Shown here: piece after piece, positions 8,536-17,243 of the stretch
How positions within the stretch are numbered: the first letter of the stretch is position 1
Layout of the letters: the number at the start of each line of letters is the position of its first letter
NCBI GenBank assembly: GCA_900551055.1
Contig: URUK01000011.1
Coordinates: 8,507-72,506 of the forward strand
Source: an uncultured Prevotella sp.
GTDB taxonomy: Bacteria; Bacteroidota; Bacteroidia; Bacteroidales; Bacteroidaceae
DNA length: 64,000 nucleotides
Direction of reading: 5' to 3'
Translations under genes and position numbers: made by a program
The notes under the pieces: generated by a model
What the model was told of the DNA's origin: nothing
Database searches by the model: none
Seen by the model: only the letters and a program-made list of their open reading frames with translations

Positions 8536-9393
8536 ATGACTCACAATTTATTGAAAGGCAAGCGCGGCATCATCTTCGGCGCGCTCAATGAAGACTCAAT
8601 CGCATGGAAGGTGGCCGTGAAAGCCGTGGAGGAAGGCGCACAGATAACGCTCAGCAACACAGCCATGGCCCTGCGCATGGGCACGCTCAACGAACTTAGC
8701 GAGAAGCTCAACGCACCCGTCATAGCCGCCGACGCCACAAGCGTTGAAGACCTTGAGAAAGTGTTTTCAGAGTCTGTACGCCTGTTGGGAGGGAAAATCG
8801 ACTTCGTGCTCCACTCCATAGGCATGAGTCCCAACGTGCGCAAGCACCGCACTTACGACGACCTTGACTACAGCTACCTGCAAAAGACGCTCGACATATC
8901 AGCCATCTCGTTCCACAAGATGCTGCAAGTGGCAAAGAAGCAGGACGCCATCGCCGAGTACGGTTCTGTCGTTGCGCTTACCTACGTGGCTGCACAGCGT
9001 ACTTTCTTCGGCTACAACGACATGGCCGACGCAAAGAGCATGCTCGAAAGCATAGCACGCAGTTTCGGCTACATCTACGGCCGTGAAAAGAACGTGCGCA
9101 TCAACACTATATCACAGTCGCCCACTCCGACAACCGCAGGCAAGGGCATCAAGGACATGGACAACCTGATGGACTTCGCCAACAAGATGTCTCCCCTTGG
9201 CAACGCAACAGCTGACGACTGTGCCGACTACTGCGTGATGATGTTCTCCGACTTTACACGCAAGGTTACCATGCAGACACTTTACCATGACGGAGGCTTC
9301 TCGTCGATGGGCATGAGCCTGCGCGCAATGAACCAGTACGCAAAAGACCTCACTCCGTATGAGGACGAAAACGGAAAGATTATCTACGGATAA
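8536..9393 (+). CDS. fabI: Enoyl-[acyl-carrier-protein] reductase (NADH)
   Basis: Last reductive step of type II fatty-acid elongation. The 285 residues have the FabI version of the SDR fold: cofactor segment 'IIFGALNEDSIAWKVA' (about 12-27), 'LHSIGMSP' after strand 4, and the FabI-type catalytic Tyr-x6-Lys in 'GYNDMADAKSMLESIARSFG'. The loop 'SQSPTPTTAGKGI' is the substrate-binding region. It stands alone on the plus strand with its own promoter and converges on the HAD gene across a long hairpin (9406-9499) that probably ends both transcripts. Confidence 0.96.
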   Translation: MTHNLLKGKRGIIFGALNEDSIAWKVAVKAVEEGAQITLSNTAMALRMGTLNELSEKLNAPVIAADATSVEDLEKVFSESVRLLGGKIDFVLHSIGMSPNVRKHRTYDDLDYSYLQKTLDISAISFHKMLQVAKKQDAIAEYGSVVALTYVAAQRTFFGYNDMADAKSMLESIARSFGYIYGREKNVRINTISQSPTPTTAGKGIKDMDNLMDFANKMSPLGNATADDCADYCVMMFSDFTRKVTMQTLYHDGGFSSMGMSLRAMNQYAKDLTPYEDENGKIIYG

Positions 9394-9405
9394 GACCGTT
9401 TTATA

Positions 9406-9499
9406 AATTAAGAGTTAAGAATTAAGAGTTAAGAAAATATGCTTTGCTTGTCAACTTTCAAAGGTATTTTTCTTAACTCTTAATTCTTAACTCTTAATT
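9406..9499. repeat. Long inverted repeat made of TTAAGAAT/GTTAAGA words, probable bidirectional terminator
   Basis: Left arm 9406-9439 and right arm 9465-9499 are reverse complements apart from one extra T. Each arm is a tandem of AATTAAGAG/TTAAG words closing on AAGAAAATA/TATTTTTCTT. It fills the space between the convergent fabI and HAD genes, and the right arm includes the HAD stop codon. A sister element with arms of 34 and 35 nt lies at 45061-45152, also between convergent genes. Confidence 0.85.
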
Positions 9500-10205
9500 A
9501 TTTCCATGCATCCCTAAGTGCAGGCATAGTTGAAAATATTATGTCTGCACCTTCATCAGCCAAAGCCTTGTCAGGCAAAGGGCCAGTATTTACGGCAATG
9601 GTGAATATTCCTGCCGCAACAGCCGCACGCACTCCAAGAGGCGCATTCTCAACGACAATGCCCTCTTCGGGTCCGACGCCGGCCTTCAGAAGCCCTTTAA
9701 GATAAGGCTCGGGATTAGGTTTGCCATGCTCTACATCGAAACTCGTAACGATGAGTTCACGGCTTACAAGCCCGTGAAATTCAGCTTCAAGCCTGTCAAG
9801 CAGGCTTCTCTGCCCACTGCCCGTCACCACTACGATTTTCAAGCCCTGGGCTTTTATCTTACGCATAAGCTCCTCCACGCCTTCCATCTTCTGCGCCTTA
9901 GGGCACGCACTGAAAGCCGCGGCCTTCTCTTCATACATTCTGGCTGCCTCATCGTCAGCCAGTTCCCTGCCCCATTGGCGCCGGGCCAGCAGCTTGATTG
10001 TCTCTACGCCGCGCATCCCTTCATACTTATAAGCCTCTTCAGGAGCGATGTCAAGGCCGAATTTAGCCATTGACGCGTGCCAACTCCGGGCGTGATTAGG
10101 CATGCTGTCATACAGAACGCCGTCCATATCAAAAAGCACGGCCTTAGGCGCAAAAGCCTTCAGACCGTGCTTTTCAAGATATTTGCCGATTTCGTTATCA
10201 AACAT
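9498..10205 (-). CDS. HAD-superfamily phosphatase/phosphomutase (beta-phosphoglucomutase-like)
   Basis: A 235-residue HAD subfamily I protein. Motif I 'VLFDMDGVLYDS' (24-35; Asp26 nucleophile, Asp28 acid/base), motif II in 'VVVTGSGQRSLL', motif III lysine in 'VEHGKPNPEP' and motif IV replaced by Glu-Asn in 'GIVVENAPLGVRAA'. The alpha-helical cap follows motif I ('SWHASMAKFGL'), as in phosphoglucomutase-like and phosphoglycolate-type enzymes; substrate cannot be read from sequence. It lies upstream of the fabI-side hairpin and downstream of pgi on the same strand. Confidence 0.85.
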   Translation of the reverse strand: MFDNEIGKYLEKHGLKAFAPKAVLFDMDGVLYDSMPNHARSWHASMAKFGLDIAPEEAYKYEGMRGVETIKLLARRQWGRELADDEAARMYEEKAAAFSACPKAQKMEGVEELMRKIKAQGLKIVVVTGSGQRSLLDRLEAEFHGLVSRELIVTSFDVEHGKPNPEPYLKGLLKAGVGPEEGIVVENAPLGVRAAVAAGIFTIAVNTGPLPDKALADEGADIIFSTMPALRDAWK

Positions 10206-10208
10206 TGA

Positions 10209-10293
10209 TGTTCAAGGTTATACTGTTTTACGGTTATACGGTTGTGGGATTATAAGTAGATAAGGCCGTAACCATAACCGCACAACCGAACAC
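10209..10293. repeat. Imperfect inverted repeat with CGGTTATACGGTTGTG words
   Basis: Between pgi and the HAD gene. The left half has tandem GGTTATA/CGGTTGTG words and the right half carries ACCATAACCGCACAACCG, the complement in shuffled order. Same style of gene-end element as 9406-9499 but of unrelated sequence. A related GGTTGTGC...GCACAACC pair occurs at about 59160-59200. Confidence 0.6.
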
Positions 10294-10300
10294 CTTATGT

Positions 10301-11659
10301 TTATTTCCCGTTTGCCAGCCTTTCCTTGATGGCCTTGCTCTCAGCCTCGTAACCGGGTTTGTCGAGCAATGCAAACATATTCTTCTTGTAAGCTTCTACT
10401 CCCGGCTGGTTGAAAGGATTAACACCGAGAACGTTGCCGCTTATGCCGCAAGCTATCTCGAAGAAGTAAATCAGCTGCCCGATGTAGTATTCGTTCAGTT
10501 CGGGAACGCTCAGACGGATGTTGGGCACACCGCCGTCAACATGTGCGAGGCGCGTTCCGAGTTCAGCCATCTTGTTCACTTCGTCCACACGCTTGCCTGC
10601 AAGGAAGTTCAGTCCGTCAAGGTTCTCCTCGTCATACGGGAACAACAGCTCCTTGTTGGGCTGCTCTATGCTTATCACCGTTTCAAAGATTGAACGCTCG
10701 CCCTGCTGTATCCACTGCCCCATTGAATGAAGGTCGGTAGTGAAATCACATGAAGCCGGGAATATGCCCTTGCCGTCCTTGCCTTCGCTCTCGCCGTAAA
10801 GCTGCTTCCACCACTCACTCATGAAGTGCAGCTTAGGCTGATAGTTAACCATTATTTCTATCTTCTTGCCAGCCTGCTCATACAGTCCGTTGCGCACAGC
10901 AGCATATATTGCCGCAGGATTTTCATCGTATGCGACGTCCTTTCCACACGCTTTCTCCATCTCGGCGGCACCGGCTACAAGCTGACGGATGTCAAATCCG
11001 GCGCATGCAATAGGCAGAAGGCCGACCGGAGTGAGGACAGAGAAGCGTCCGCCAACGTTGTCAGGAATTACAAAAGTCTTGTATCCCTCTTTATCTGCAG
11101 CCGCACGGGCAGCTCCCTTCTTTGCGTCGGTAACGGCAACGATCACTTTCTTGGCCTCGTCCTTGCCGCGCTGCTCCTCGCATTGCTTCTTGAGCAGACG
11201 GAAGGTGAGTGCCGTTTCGGTGGTAGTTCCTGACTTTGATATGTTTATTACGCCGAACTTCTTGTCTTTTAGATATTCGGTAAGCTCATAAAGATAGTCC
11301 TCGCCGATGTTGTTTCCGGCAAAAAGAATGGTCGGATTCTTTTTGTCTCCAACAAGCCAGGCAAACGAATTGCCCATAGCCTCGATGACAGCACGCGCTC
11401 CAAGGTAGCTGCCGCCGATGCCGGCAACGACTATAGCCTCGCAATTTTCACGCAGAACGTCAGCGCAGTCCTGGATTTCCTGCAAGAAATCAGGCGTGAT
11501 TGACGACGGAAGATGAAGCCAACCGAGGAAATCATTACCGGGACAAGTACCGTTCTCAAGAGCGTCTTGCGCCGCCTTTACTTTCGGCTCATAAGCCTTT
11601 ACCGTGCCCTCAGCAAGAAACTGAACGGCCTTCGTTACGTCTAATGTGATATTTTTCAT
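10301..11659 (-). CDS. pgi: Glucose-6-phosphate isomerase
   Basis: Interconverts glucose-6-phosphate and fructose-6-phosphate. The 452 residues match the shorter bacterial PGI type rather than the 550-residue E. coli form. Signatures: 'GIGGSYLGARAVIEA' (near 81-95), the phosphate loop 'ISKSGTTTETALTF', 'GGRFSVLTPVGLLP' (PGI signature 1) and the catalytic histidine region 'DFTTDLHSMGQW'. It is followed downstream by the HAD gene and preceded 25 bp upstream by gpsA, so gpsA-pgi may be one unit. Confidence 0.96.
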   Translation of the reverse strand: MKNITLDVTKAVQFLAEGTVKAYEPKVKAAQDALENGTCPGNDFLGWLHLPSSITPDFLQEIQDCADVLRENCEAIVVAGIGGSYLGARAVIEAMGNSFAWLVGDKKNPTILFAGNNIGEDYLYELTEYLKDKKFGVINISKSGTTTETALTFRLLKKQCEEQRGKDEAKKVIVAVTDAKKGAARAAADKEGYKTFVIPDNVGGRFSVLTPVGLLPIACAGFDIRQLVAGAAEMEKACGKDVAYDENPAAIYAAVRNGLYEQAGKKIEIMVNYQPKLHFMSEWWKQLYGESEGKDGKGIFPASCDFTTDLHSMGQWIQQGERSIFETVISIEQPNKELLFPYDEENLDGLNFLAGKRVDEVNKMAELGTRLAHVDGGVPNIRLSVPELNEYYIGQLIYFFEIACGISGNVLGVNPFNQPGVEAYKKNMFALLDKPGYEAESKAIKERLANGK

Positions 11660-11684
11660 TTGTTTATAAGATTATGATTCTCCT

Positions 11685-12680
11685 TTATCTGAAAGAATCA
11701 GTTAATAACTTTATCTCTATTTGCGGTGAAATCCGTTCGTAAAGGATGTTGTACACGGCATCAAGTATGGGCATGTTGACGTGGCAATGCCGGTTGATTT
11801 CCTTCATACACTTGGTTCCGAAATATCCCTCGGCAATCATCTCCATCTCGATTTGCGCACTCTTTATACTGTACCCCTTGCCTATCATCGTACCGAACGT
11901 GCGGTTGCGCGAGAAGTTCGAATAGCCCGTAACAAGCAAGTCGCCAAGGTAAACGGAGTCTGTTATGTTCCTGTCGAGCGGATAGACAGACTTCAGGAAG
12001 CGTGACATTTCCTGCACGGCATTGGCCATAAGCACCGACATGAAGTTGTCACCGTACTTCAAACCGTTGCATATTCCTGCGGCTATGGCATAAACATTCT
12101 TCAGCACTGACGCGTATTCAATGCCTATGACATCGCTGCTCGTCTTCGTCTTTATATAGTCACATGCAAGGATTTCAGAAAAAGCCTGCGCCTTTTCATG
12201 GTCACTACAACCTACAGTAAGGTATGACAACCGCTCAAGTGCCACCTCCTCGGCATGCGACGGGCCGCCAAGGCAGGCAAGGTTTTCATACGGAACATCA
12301 TATACCTGATGAAAGAACTCCGAACAAACAAGGTTCTCATCCGGCACAATACCTTTGATGGCAGTCACTACGAACTTGTCTCTTATGCGTGTCTTCAGCC
12401 TCTTCAGATGGTTTTTTATATAAGCCGACGGCGTTACGAAGATAAGCGTATCGTATGCCTGCACAATCTTGTTTATGTCACTGAAAAACTCAATTTCGCC
12501 AATATTGAAGTGCACGCTTGTCAAATAAGCCGGATTATGGCCGAGCCTCTTGAAGTCTTCTATGCGGTCATCGCGGCGCATATACCACCCTATATGGCGC
12601 GTATGCTCCACCACTATCTTGGCGATGGCCGTAGCCCAGCTGCCTCCGCCGATAATCGCAATCCTACCGCAATCGTACAT
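11685..12680 (-). CDS. gpsA: Glycerol-3-phosphate dehydrogenase [NAD(P)+]
   Basis: Makes sn-glycerol-3-phosphate for phospholipid synthesis. N-terminal nucleotide-binding loop 'IAIIGGGSWATAIAKI' (from residue 7), 'FVVTAIKGIVP' and the C-terminal catalytic Lys in 'ASVLKNVYAIAAGI'. The ATG at 12680 gives 331 residues, the normal length; an in-frame TTG at 12698 falls in the 12690-12811 inverted repeat and is unlikely. It is flanked by lysS upstream and pgi downstream on the same strand. Confidence 0.95.
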   Translation of the reverse strand: MYDCGRIAIIGGGSWATAIAKIVVEHTRHIGWYMRRDDRIEDFKRLGHNPAYLTSVHFNIGEIEFFSDINKIVQAYDTLIFVTPSAYIKNHLKRLKTRIRDKFVVTAIKGIVPDENLVCSEFFHQVYDVPYENLACLGGPSHAEEVALERLSYLTVGCSDHEKAQAFSEILACDYIKTKTSSDVIGIEYASVLKNVYAIAAGICNGLKYGDNFMSVLMANAVQEMSRFLKSVYPLDRNITDSVYLGDLLVTGYSNFSRNRTFGTMIGKGYSIKSAQIEMEMIAEGYFGTKCMKEINRHCHVNMPILDAVYNILYERISPQIEIKLLTDSFR

Positions 12681-12689
12681 TTTATAATA

Positions 12690-12811
12690 AATTGACAATT
12701 AAAAATTGAGAATTGAGAATTATGATTACCCTTGTCCGTTTCGCTTGTGCTGCGTCATGTCAGCAAAGGTAATCATAATTCTCCATTTCCAATTATGAAT
12801 TTTCAATTTTG
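12690..12811. repeat. Inverted repeat between lysS and gpsA, overlapping the lysS stop
   Basis: The inner arms GAGAATTATGATTACC (12715-12730) and its exact complement (12768-12783) are perfect; outer parts are AATTGAGA-type words that match imperfectly. The right arm supplies the last codons and the stop of lysS (12793), so the element either invaded or co-evolved with the gene end. Confidence 0.75.
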
Positions 12812-14535
12812 TTTGCAGCCTCTATCCACTTGGCGAACTCGTCAACCTTCGGGTTTTCGTAGCCCAGCTTGTATTTCTTGTTCACTCCGCAAGCGTCCAT
12901 CTGAAGTTTCTGTGGGTTCACGTCCTTGATGTCTGACACAAGGTAATAGCCGCACTTGTTGAGCACGGGCACCCATTCTTCGGGCACGCCCAAGGCTTTC
13001 CACTCCTCAACGCTGCTCTTCGGTGCTTTCTTTTCCGGACGCATCTGTGGGAAGAAGAGCACCTCCTGAATATATGTCTTGCCCGTCATGAGCATCACAA
13101 GGCGGTCGATGCCGATGCCGATACCGCTCGTCGGCGGCATACCGTACTGCAAGGCGCGCAGGAAGTCCTGGTCGATAATCATTGCCTCGTCGTCTCCCTT
13201 GTCAGCCAAACGCATCTGTTCCTTGAAGCGTTCTTCCTGGTCGATGGGGTCATTAAGCTCCGAATAAGCGTTGGCAAGCTCTTTTCCGTTCACCATAAGT
13301 TCGAAACGCTCGGTCAGTCCGGGCTTTGAGCGGTGCATCTTCGTCAGCGGCGACATCTCAACGGGATAGTCGGTGATAAACGTAGGCTGGATGAACGTGC
13401 CCTCGCAGAATTCCCCGAATATTTCATCTATGAGCTTTCCTTTGCCCATAGTGTCGTCAATCTCCATGTTGAGTTTCCTGCACACCTCGCGGATTTGAGC
13501 CTCGTCCATGCCGTTAAGGTCGTAACCGATCTTCTCCTTGATGGCGTCAAGAATGGGAAGGCGGCGGTACGGAGCCTTGAAACTTACGATGTTTCCGTCA
13601 ATCTCGCGCTCGGGTTTGCCGTTTACGGCTATGCAGACGGTTTCCAAGAGTTTCTCGGTGAACGACATCATCCAGTTGTAGTCCTTGTATTGCACGTACA
13701 GTTCCATACAGGTGAACTCCGGGTTGTGGTTGCGGTCCATGCCTTCGTTGCGGAAGTTCTTGCCAATCTCATACACGCCTTCAAATCCGCCTACGATAAG
13801 ACGCTTCAAGTAAAGCTCCGTGGCGATGCGCATGTACATGTCTGTGTCAAGCGCATTGAAATGCGTTATAAACGGCCTTGCGCTGGCTCCGCCGGCAATT
13901 GTCTGTAGCGTAGGAGTCTCAACCTCGGTGTATCCGGCCTCGTCGAGCACCTTCCTTATTGTCCTTATGACCGTGGCACGCTGAAGGAAGGTGTCCTTCA
14001 CGCCGTCGTTCACCACAAGGTCTACGTACCTCTGGCGGTAACGCAGCTCCGGGTCGTCGAACTTGTCGTAGGCCACTCCGTCCTTGTATTTCACTATCGG
14101 CAGCGGCTTGAGGCTCTTCGAGAGCAGCGTCAGGCTCTGAGCGTGAACGCTGATTTCGCCCGTCTGCGTGCGGAACACAAAGCCCTTTACGCCAATGAAG
14201 TCGCCGATGTCCAAGAGTTTCTTGAACACCTTGTTATATAAGTCTTTGTCCTCACCGGGACAAATGTCGTCACGTGTGATGTAAACCTGTATTCTTCCCT
14301 TCGAATCCTGAAGCTCGGCGAAGGCCGCCTTGCCCATTACGCGGCGGCTCATCATACGCCCGGCGATGCACACCTCGCGGCGCGGCTCGTCGTCATTGAA
14401 ATCCGCCTTGATGTCGGTTGAAAATGCGTTTGTTGGATACTCTGCCGCCGGATACGGGTCAATGCCCATAGCGCGCAGTTCTTCGAGACTTTGGCGTCTG
14501 CCGATTTCCTGTTCACTCAGTTCTAAAACGTTCAT
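12793..14535 (-). CDS. lysS: Lysyl-tRNA synthetase, class II, with C-terminal extension
   Basis: Charges tRNA-Lys. The order is an OB-fold anticodon domain, class II motif 2 ('FRNEGMDRNHNPEFTCMELY') and motif 3 ('GIGIGIDRLVMLMT'). At 580 residues it is about 75 longer than E. coli LysS; the extra C-terminal part ('WVPVLNKCGYYLVSDIKDVN', then 'MDACGVNKKYKLG') looks like a small helix-hairpin-helix domain, which I recall as usual in Bacteroidetes LysRS. A -7 element TATTTTTG is at 14656-14663. Confidence 0.96.
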   Translation of the reverse strand: MNVLELSEQEIGRRQSLEELRAMGIDPYPAAEYPTNAFSTDIKADFNDDEPRREVCIAGRMMSRRVMGKAAFAELQDSKGRIQVYITRDDICPGEDKDLYNKVFKKLLDIGDFIGVKGFVFRTQTGEISVHAQSLTLLSKSLKPLPIVKYKDGVAYDKFDDPELRYRQRYVDLVVNDGVKDTFLQRATVIRTIRKVLDEAGYTEVETPTLQTIAGGASARPFITHFNALDTDMYMRIATELYLKRLIVGGFEGVYEIGKNFRNEGMDRNHNPEFTCMELYVQYKDYNWMMSFTEKLLETVCIAVNGKPEREIDGNIVSFKAPYRRLPILDAIKEKIGYDLNGMDEAQIREVCRKLNMEIDDTMGKGKLIDEIFGEFCEGTFIQPTFITDYPVEMSPLTKMHRSKPGLTERFELMVNGKELANAYSELNDPIDQEERFKEQMRLADKGDDEAMIIDQDFLRALQYGMPPTSGIGIGIDRLVMLMTGKTYIQEVLFFPQMRPEKKAPKSSVEEWKALGVPEEWVPVLNKCGYYLVSDIKDVNPQKLQMDACGVNKKYKLGYENPKVDEFAKWIEAANKIENS

Positions 14536-14655
14536 ATATCAAACTATGTTCTTTTATGAATATATGGCACTACGCCGCACACACGTCCCCTGCCAGGCAC
14601 GCGCACGGCCTGCGGAAAGAGTGTACTTTTCAGTTTGGGCGCAATATATTTGTTG

Positions 14656-14663
14656 CAAAAATA
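14656..14663 (-). promoter_or_regulatory. Probable -7 element of lysS
   Basis: TATTTTTG on the minus strand with no clear TTTG upstream (CGAA complement at 14684-14687). It would give a leader of about 115 nt. Confidence 0.4.
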
Positions 14664-14832
14664 CAAATAATCGCCGACATTGACGAATTATTAAGGAAAA
14701 TTTGCGCAACACACAAACCTGATTAAGAACTACGGGCTGCCATTTCGGCGACATCAAAGGCTAACGAAACCGGCACAACCTGAAAACCTTGCCGCAACAC
14801 AGCGCAAAACCGCCGTAAACAAAGCACTTTCC

Positions 14833-14920
14833 AAAAGACGGTCTTTTGACTTGTAAAAGGCCATCTTTTATGACGCAAAAAGCCGCCTTTCGCAATGCAA
14901 AAGGCGGCCTTTTAAAAAGT
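14833..14920. repeat. 4x22 dyad array, copy 2
   Basis: Units at 14833, 14855, 14877 and 14899: AAAAGACGGTCTTTT, AAAAGGCCATCTTTT, AAAAAGCCGCCTTTC and AAAAGGCGGCCTTTT, with linkers gacttgt, atgacgc, gcaatgc. Lies in the 412-bp gap between lysS and the fimbrial operon end. Confidence 0.9.
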
Positions 14921-14936
14921 GCCCGTTATCGGGCCA
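14914..14936 (-). terminator. Terminator of the fimbrial operon
   Basis: On the minus strand, GCCCG-ATAA-CGGGC (14921-14934) followed by AC and five T, 13 bp past the last stop of the fimbrillin operon. It abuts the 4x22 array, whose last unit could reinforce it. Confidence 0.7.
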
Positions 14937-14948
14937 TAAGCCCGGCTG

Positions 14949-17225
14949 TCAATACATATACTCAACCGGCGACTTTATGAAACGTACAATGCGCGTGTTG
15001 TTCTTGCCGTTCACCTGCCTGTACATGCCGTAACCTGTAAAATAGTGGAACCATCCGAGGTTGGAAGGCGAATAGCAGGCTATCACCACCTTGTTGTGGT
15101 TTATGCCGTTGTTGTTCCATTGGGCGCCCGGCCCGTAAAACGTAACCGACTCCTGCTTCACTCCCTGCATTTTGTCGTACACTTCAACATGGTAGATTGT
15201 GGGCAGCTTCATGCTTCCAACGGTCAAATCCTCACGGCGCCCGGTGGCGGTAAACACCTCACGGTTGCCTTCCCACGGCGACTGTACGGCGTAAGGGCCG
15301 CCAGACGTGTCGAAACGCATATAGCCGTCACCGTTGAATATGCGGTCGTAGTACTCCACGGGAGGCATCTCATAGCCGTCGGGCGACAGGAGTTTCGGGT
15401 CAAGCTGTCCCATATTGACCGGCGGATTTTGGTTATAGCCTTTCAGTTTCAGCACTCCCCCGTCGTCAACCCCTTCCAATGCGATGCCGTTGTCACCGAT
15501 GTATGACGAATTGTTCCACAGCCTCATATACTCTTCGGTGGTACATCCGTTCAGGTATTCAAGCACGGTCTGCCCGCGCTTTGCAGCCGGGTCGTCGGGT
15601 ACAAGGATTTGGTCGGAAAAGTCTTTTGAGTTTCCCATCGCGTTGTACTTGCACCACCATACGCCGTTCATCAGCGTTACGGGCATGCCGAAGTTGCGCC
15701 GCTTAACGACATACTCTTCAGTTTCCTCGCCGCTGCCGGTCTTGCGCACCACCAGCCTTGCCGCCTGTACGCGCCCGTCAGCCTTCGGGTCGTTCGGTCT
15801 CCAGCCGCCCACTATGCGGTAAGTGTTCCCCTGCCCTTCAGCCAGCTCTACCTTCAGCCATTCGTCTTCACCGTCGAAACGGGGAACAACCTCATATCCT
15901 TCGGGCATTATGAAACGTCCCAGCTCGTTGTCCACATATCTGCCAAAATCGCAAGTGAAATCGTCACGTCCGAACTGCAAGCTGCCTTCCAAACGTATGG
16001 GGTTAGCCTGCAATGTCAGTATCAACCGGTCTTCCTCATAAACTCCCTGCAAGCTTTTATGGCGGAATTGTACGGTCACTTTCTCCACTGGATAATTCGG
16101 CGGCGGCAGTTGCTTCCTTACGCGGAACAGGTTTGAGCCGGAACCGCCTCCGTCACGGCCTGCGGCCTCAACAGATACCGACGAGGAGGAAACCGAGACA
16201 AGCTCAAGCTCATCGTCACAGTCCAACGCCATTATGAAGTCGGCCGGCGCGCTCGGCAATATCAGTTCGTCGCCGTTGCCGGCAATCTGCGCCCCTTCGG
16301 GCAATTCTGACTTCTCACGGTCTATGGTTATGCGTCCTTCCAAGTCGGGAAGGAGCGGAGAATCTCCTCCATTTTCCCATGCCTCAACTTCCAACTTGAC
16401 GTCTTGTGTAACAGCATCCTTACGAACCGTCAGCGTATAGACGGCGTTCCGCTTCAACTGTCCGGGCAGGCTCTCCTCCAAAATGTAGTCCCTGCCGCCG
16501 ATGGAAGCCTCAACACTGACCTTCAAGTCAGTCCCGGCCTGTTCGTAAACGTAGGCAATCCCCAGCGAGTCGCTCTCAACGGGACGGGCAAAGCCTATGA
16601 CACAATCATCTTTATCAGCTCCAACCGGCGACGAAACCTCTGCCTGCTCCATCAGGAAGCCTTCCTGCGCAATGTTTTTCAGCGTCACGCCTTTCACAAC
16701 TACGTTCATCCCCCTTATATGCAGGTCGAAACGTGCCACGCCGCGTTTCATGTTTAAGGACAAGACTTGTCCTCCCGGCTGTCCGTCAAGCTTCAGTGTC
16801 CCGGTAAAAAAGTGCCTCACCCGCCCGTCTTGCGCCGGCACCGTAGTGGCCAGCCACTCCTTTTCGGTTATGCCTGACGCCTGCAACTGTCTCAAGTCGA
16901 GCCATCCGCCGGCATTCGCCAGCATGTACAGCGTGCCCGACATGCGGTCGAGCTTTATGGCATAACCGCTGCCTGTGTCATGCAAATCAGGATAAACCTT
17001 AGCCAGCACGCCGTTTTCAAACAGACAGGCTTGCATGTCGTTTACGGTGTTTTCCCCGTCTACGGATGCCTCGCCCTTGTCTGTATGATATTCGGAAAGC
17101 ACGGCTTTCACAACAGCTCCACCGTCAGTCGTCATCGCGTCTTCCAACTGCTCGGTGCATGACGCACCGAGCAGAAGTATCAGACACATGCAGACCGGCT
17201 GCAAATATTTCCTTACATTCATCAT
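14949..17225 (-). CDS. Fimbrillin-like lipoprotein with long C-terminal domain (last gene of the operon)
   Basis: A 758-residue lipoprotein: signal peptide with lipobox 'LLLGASC', then an N-terminal part (about 50-290) closely matching the 296-residue protein encoded next to it ('MQACLFENGV', 'ITEKEWLATT', 'MKRGVARFDL', 'LKRNAVYTLTV'). The second half (about 300-758) matches the 780-residue paralog: 'VVGGWRPNDPKADGRVQ'-type and 'NGVWWCKYNAMGNSKDF' segments and the ending 'FIKSPVEYMY'. This resembles Bacteroidales fimbrillin-A-clan tip or accessory subunits; the WWCKYN segment recalls the FISUMP ('major paralogous') domain. Start codons at 17225 and 17222 (Met-Met) are equivalent. Adhesin function is inferred. 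Confidence 0.8.
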   Translation of the reverse strand: MMNVRKYLQPVCMCLILLLGASCTEQLEDAMTTDGGAVVKAVLSEYHTDKGEASVDGENTVNDMQACLFENGVLAKVYPDLHDTGSGYAIKLDRMSGTLYMLANAGGWLDLRQLQASGITEKEWLATTVPAQDGRVRHFFTGTLKLDGQPGGQVLSLNMKRGVARFDLHIRGMNVVVKGVTLKNIAQEGFLMEQAEVSSPVGADKDDCVIGFARPVESDSLGIAYVYEQAGTDLKVSVEASIGGRDYILEESLPGQLKRNAVYTLTVRKDAVTQDVKLEVEAWENGGDSPLLPDLEGRITIDREKSELPEGAQIAGNGDELILPSAPADFIMALDCDDELELVSVSSSSVSVEAAGRDGGGSGSNLFRVRKQLPPPNYPVEKVTVQFRHKSLQGVYEEDRLILTLQANPIRLEGSLQFGRDDFTCDFGRYVDNELGRFIMPEGYEVVPRFDGEDEWLKVELAEGQGNTYRIVGGWRPNDPKADGRVQAARLVVRKTGSGEETEEYVVKRRNFGMPVTLMNGVWWCKYNAMGNSKDFSDQILVPDDPAAKRGQTVLEYLNGCTTEEYMRLWNNSSYIGDNGIALEGVDDGGVLKLKGYNQNPPVNMGQLDPKLLSPDGYEMPPVEYYDRIFNGDGYMRFDTSGGPYAVQSPWEGNREVFTATGRREDLTVGSMKLPTIYHVEVYDKMQGVKQESVTFYGPGAQWNNNGINHNKVVIACYSPSNLGWFHYFTGYGMYRQVNGKNNTRIVRFIKSPVEYMY

Positions 17226-17243
17226 CCGATTTGTGTTTTAATC

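Noticed and set aside
12681..12698. Upstream TTG start for gpsA
   Set aside because: Lies in the inverted repeat; the ATG at 12680 gives the normal length.
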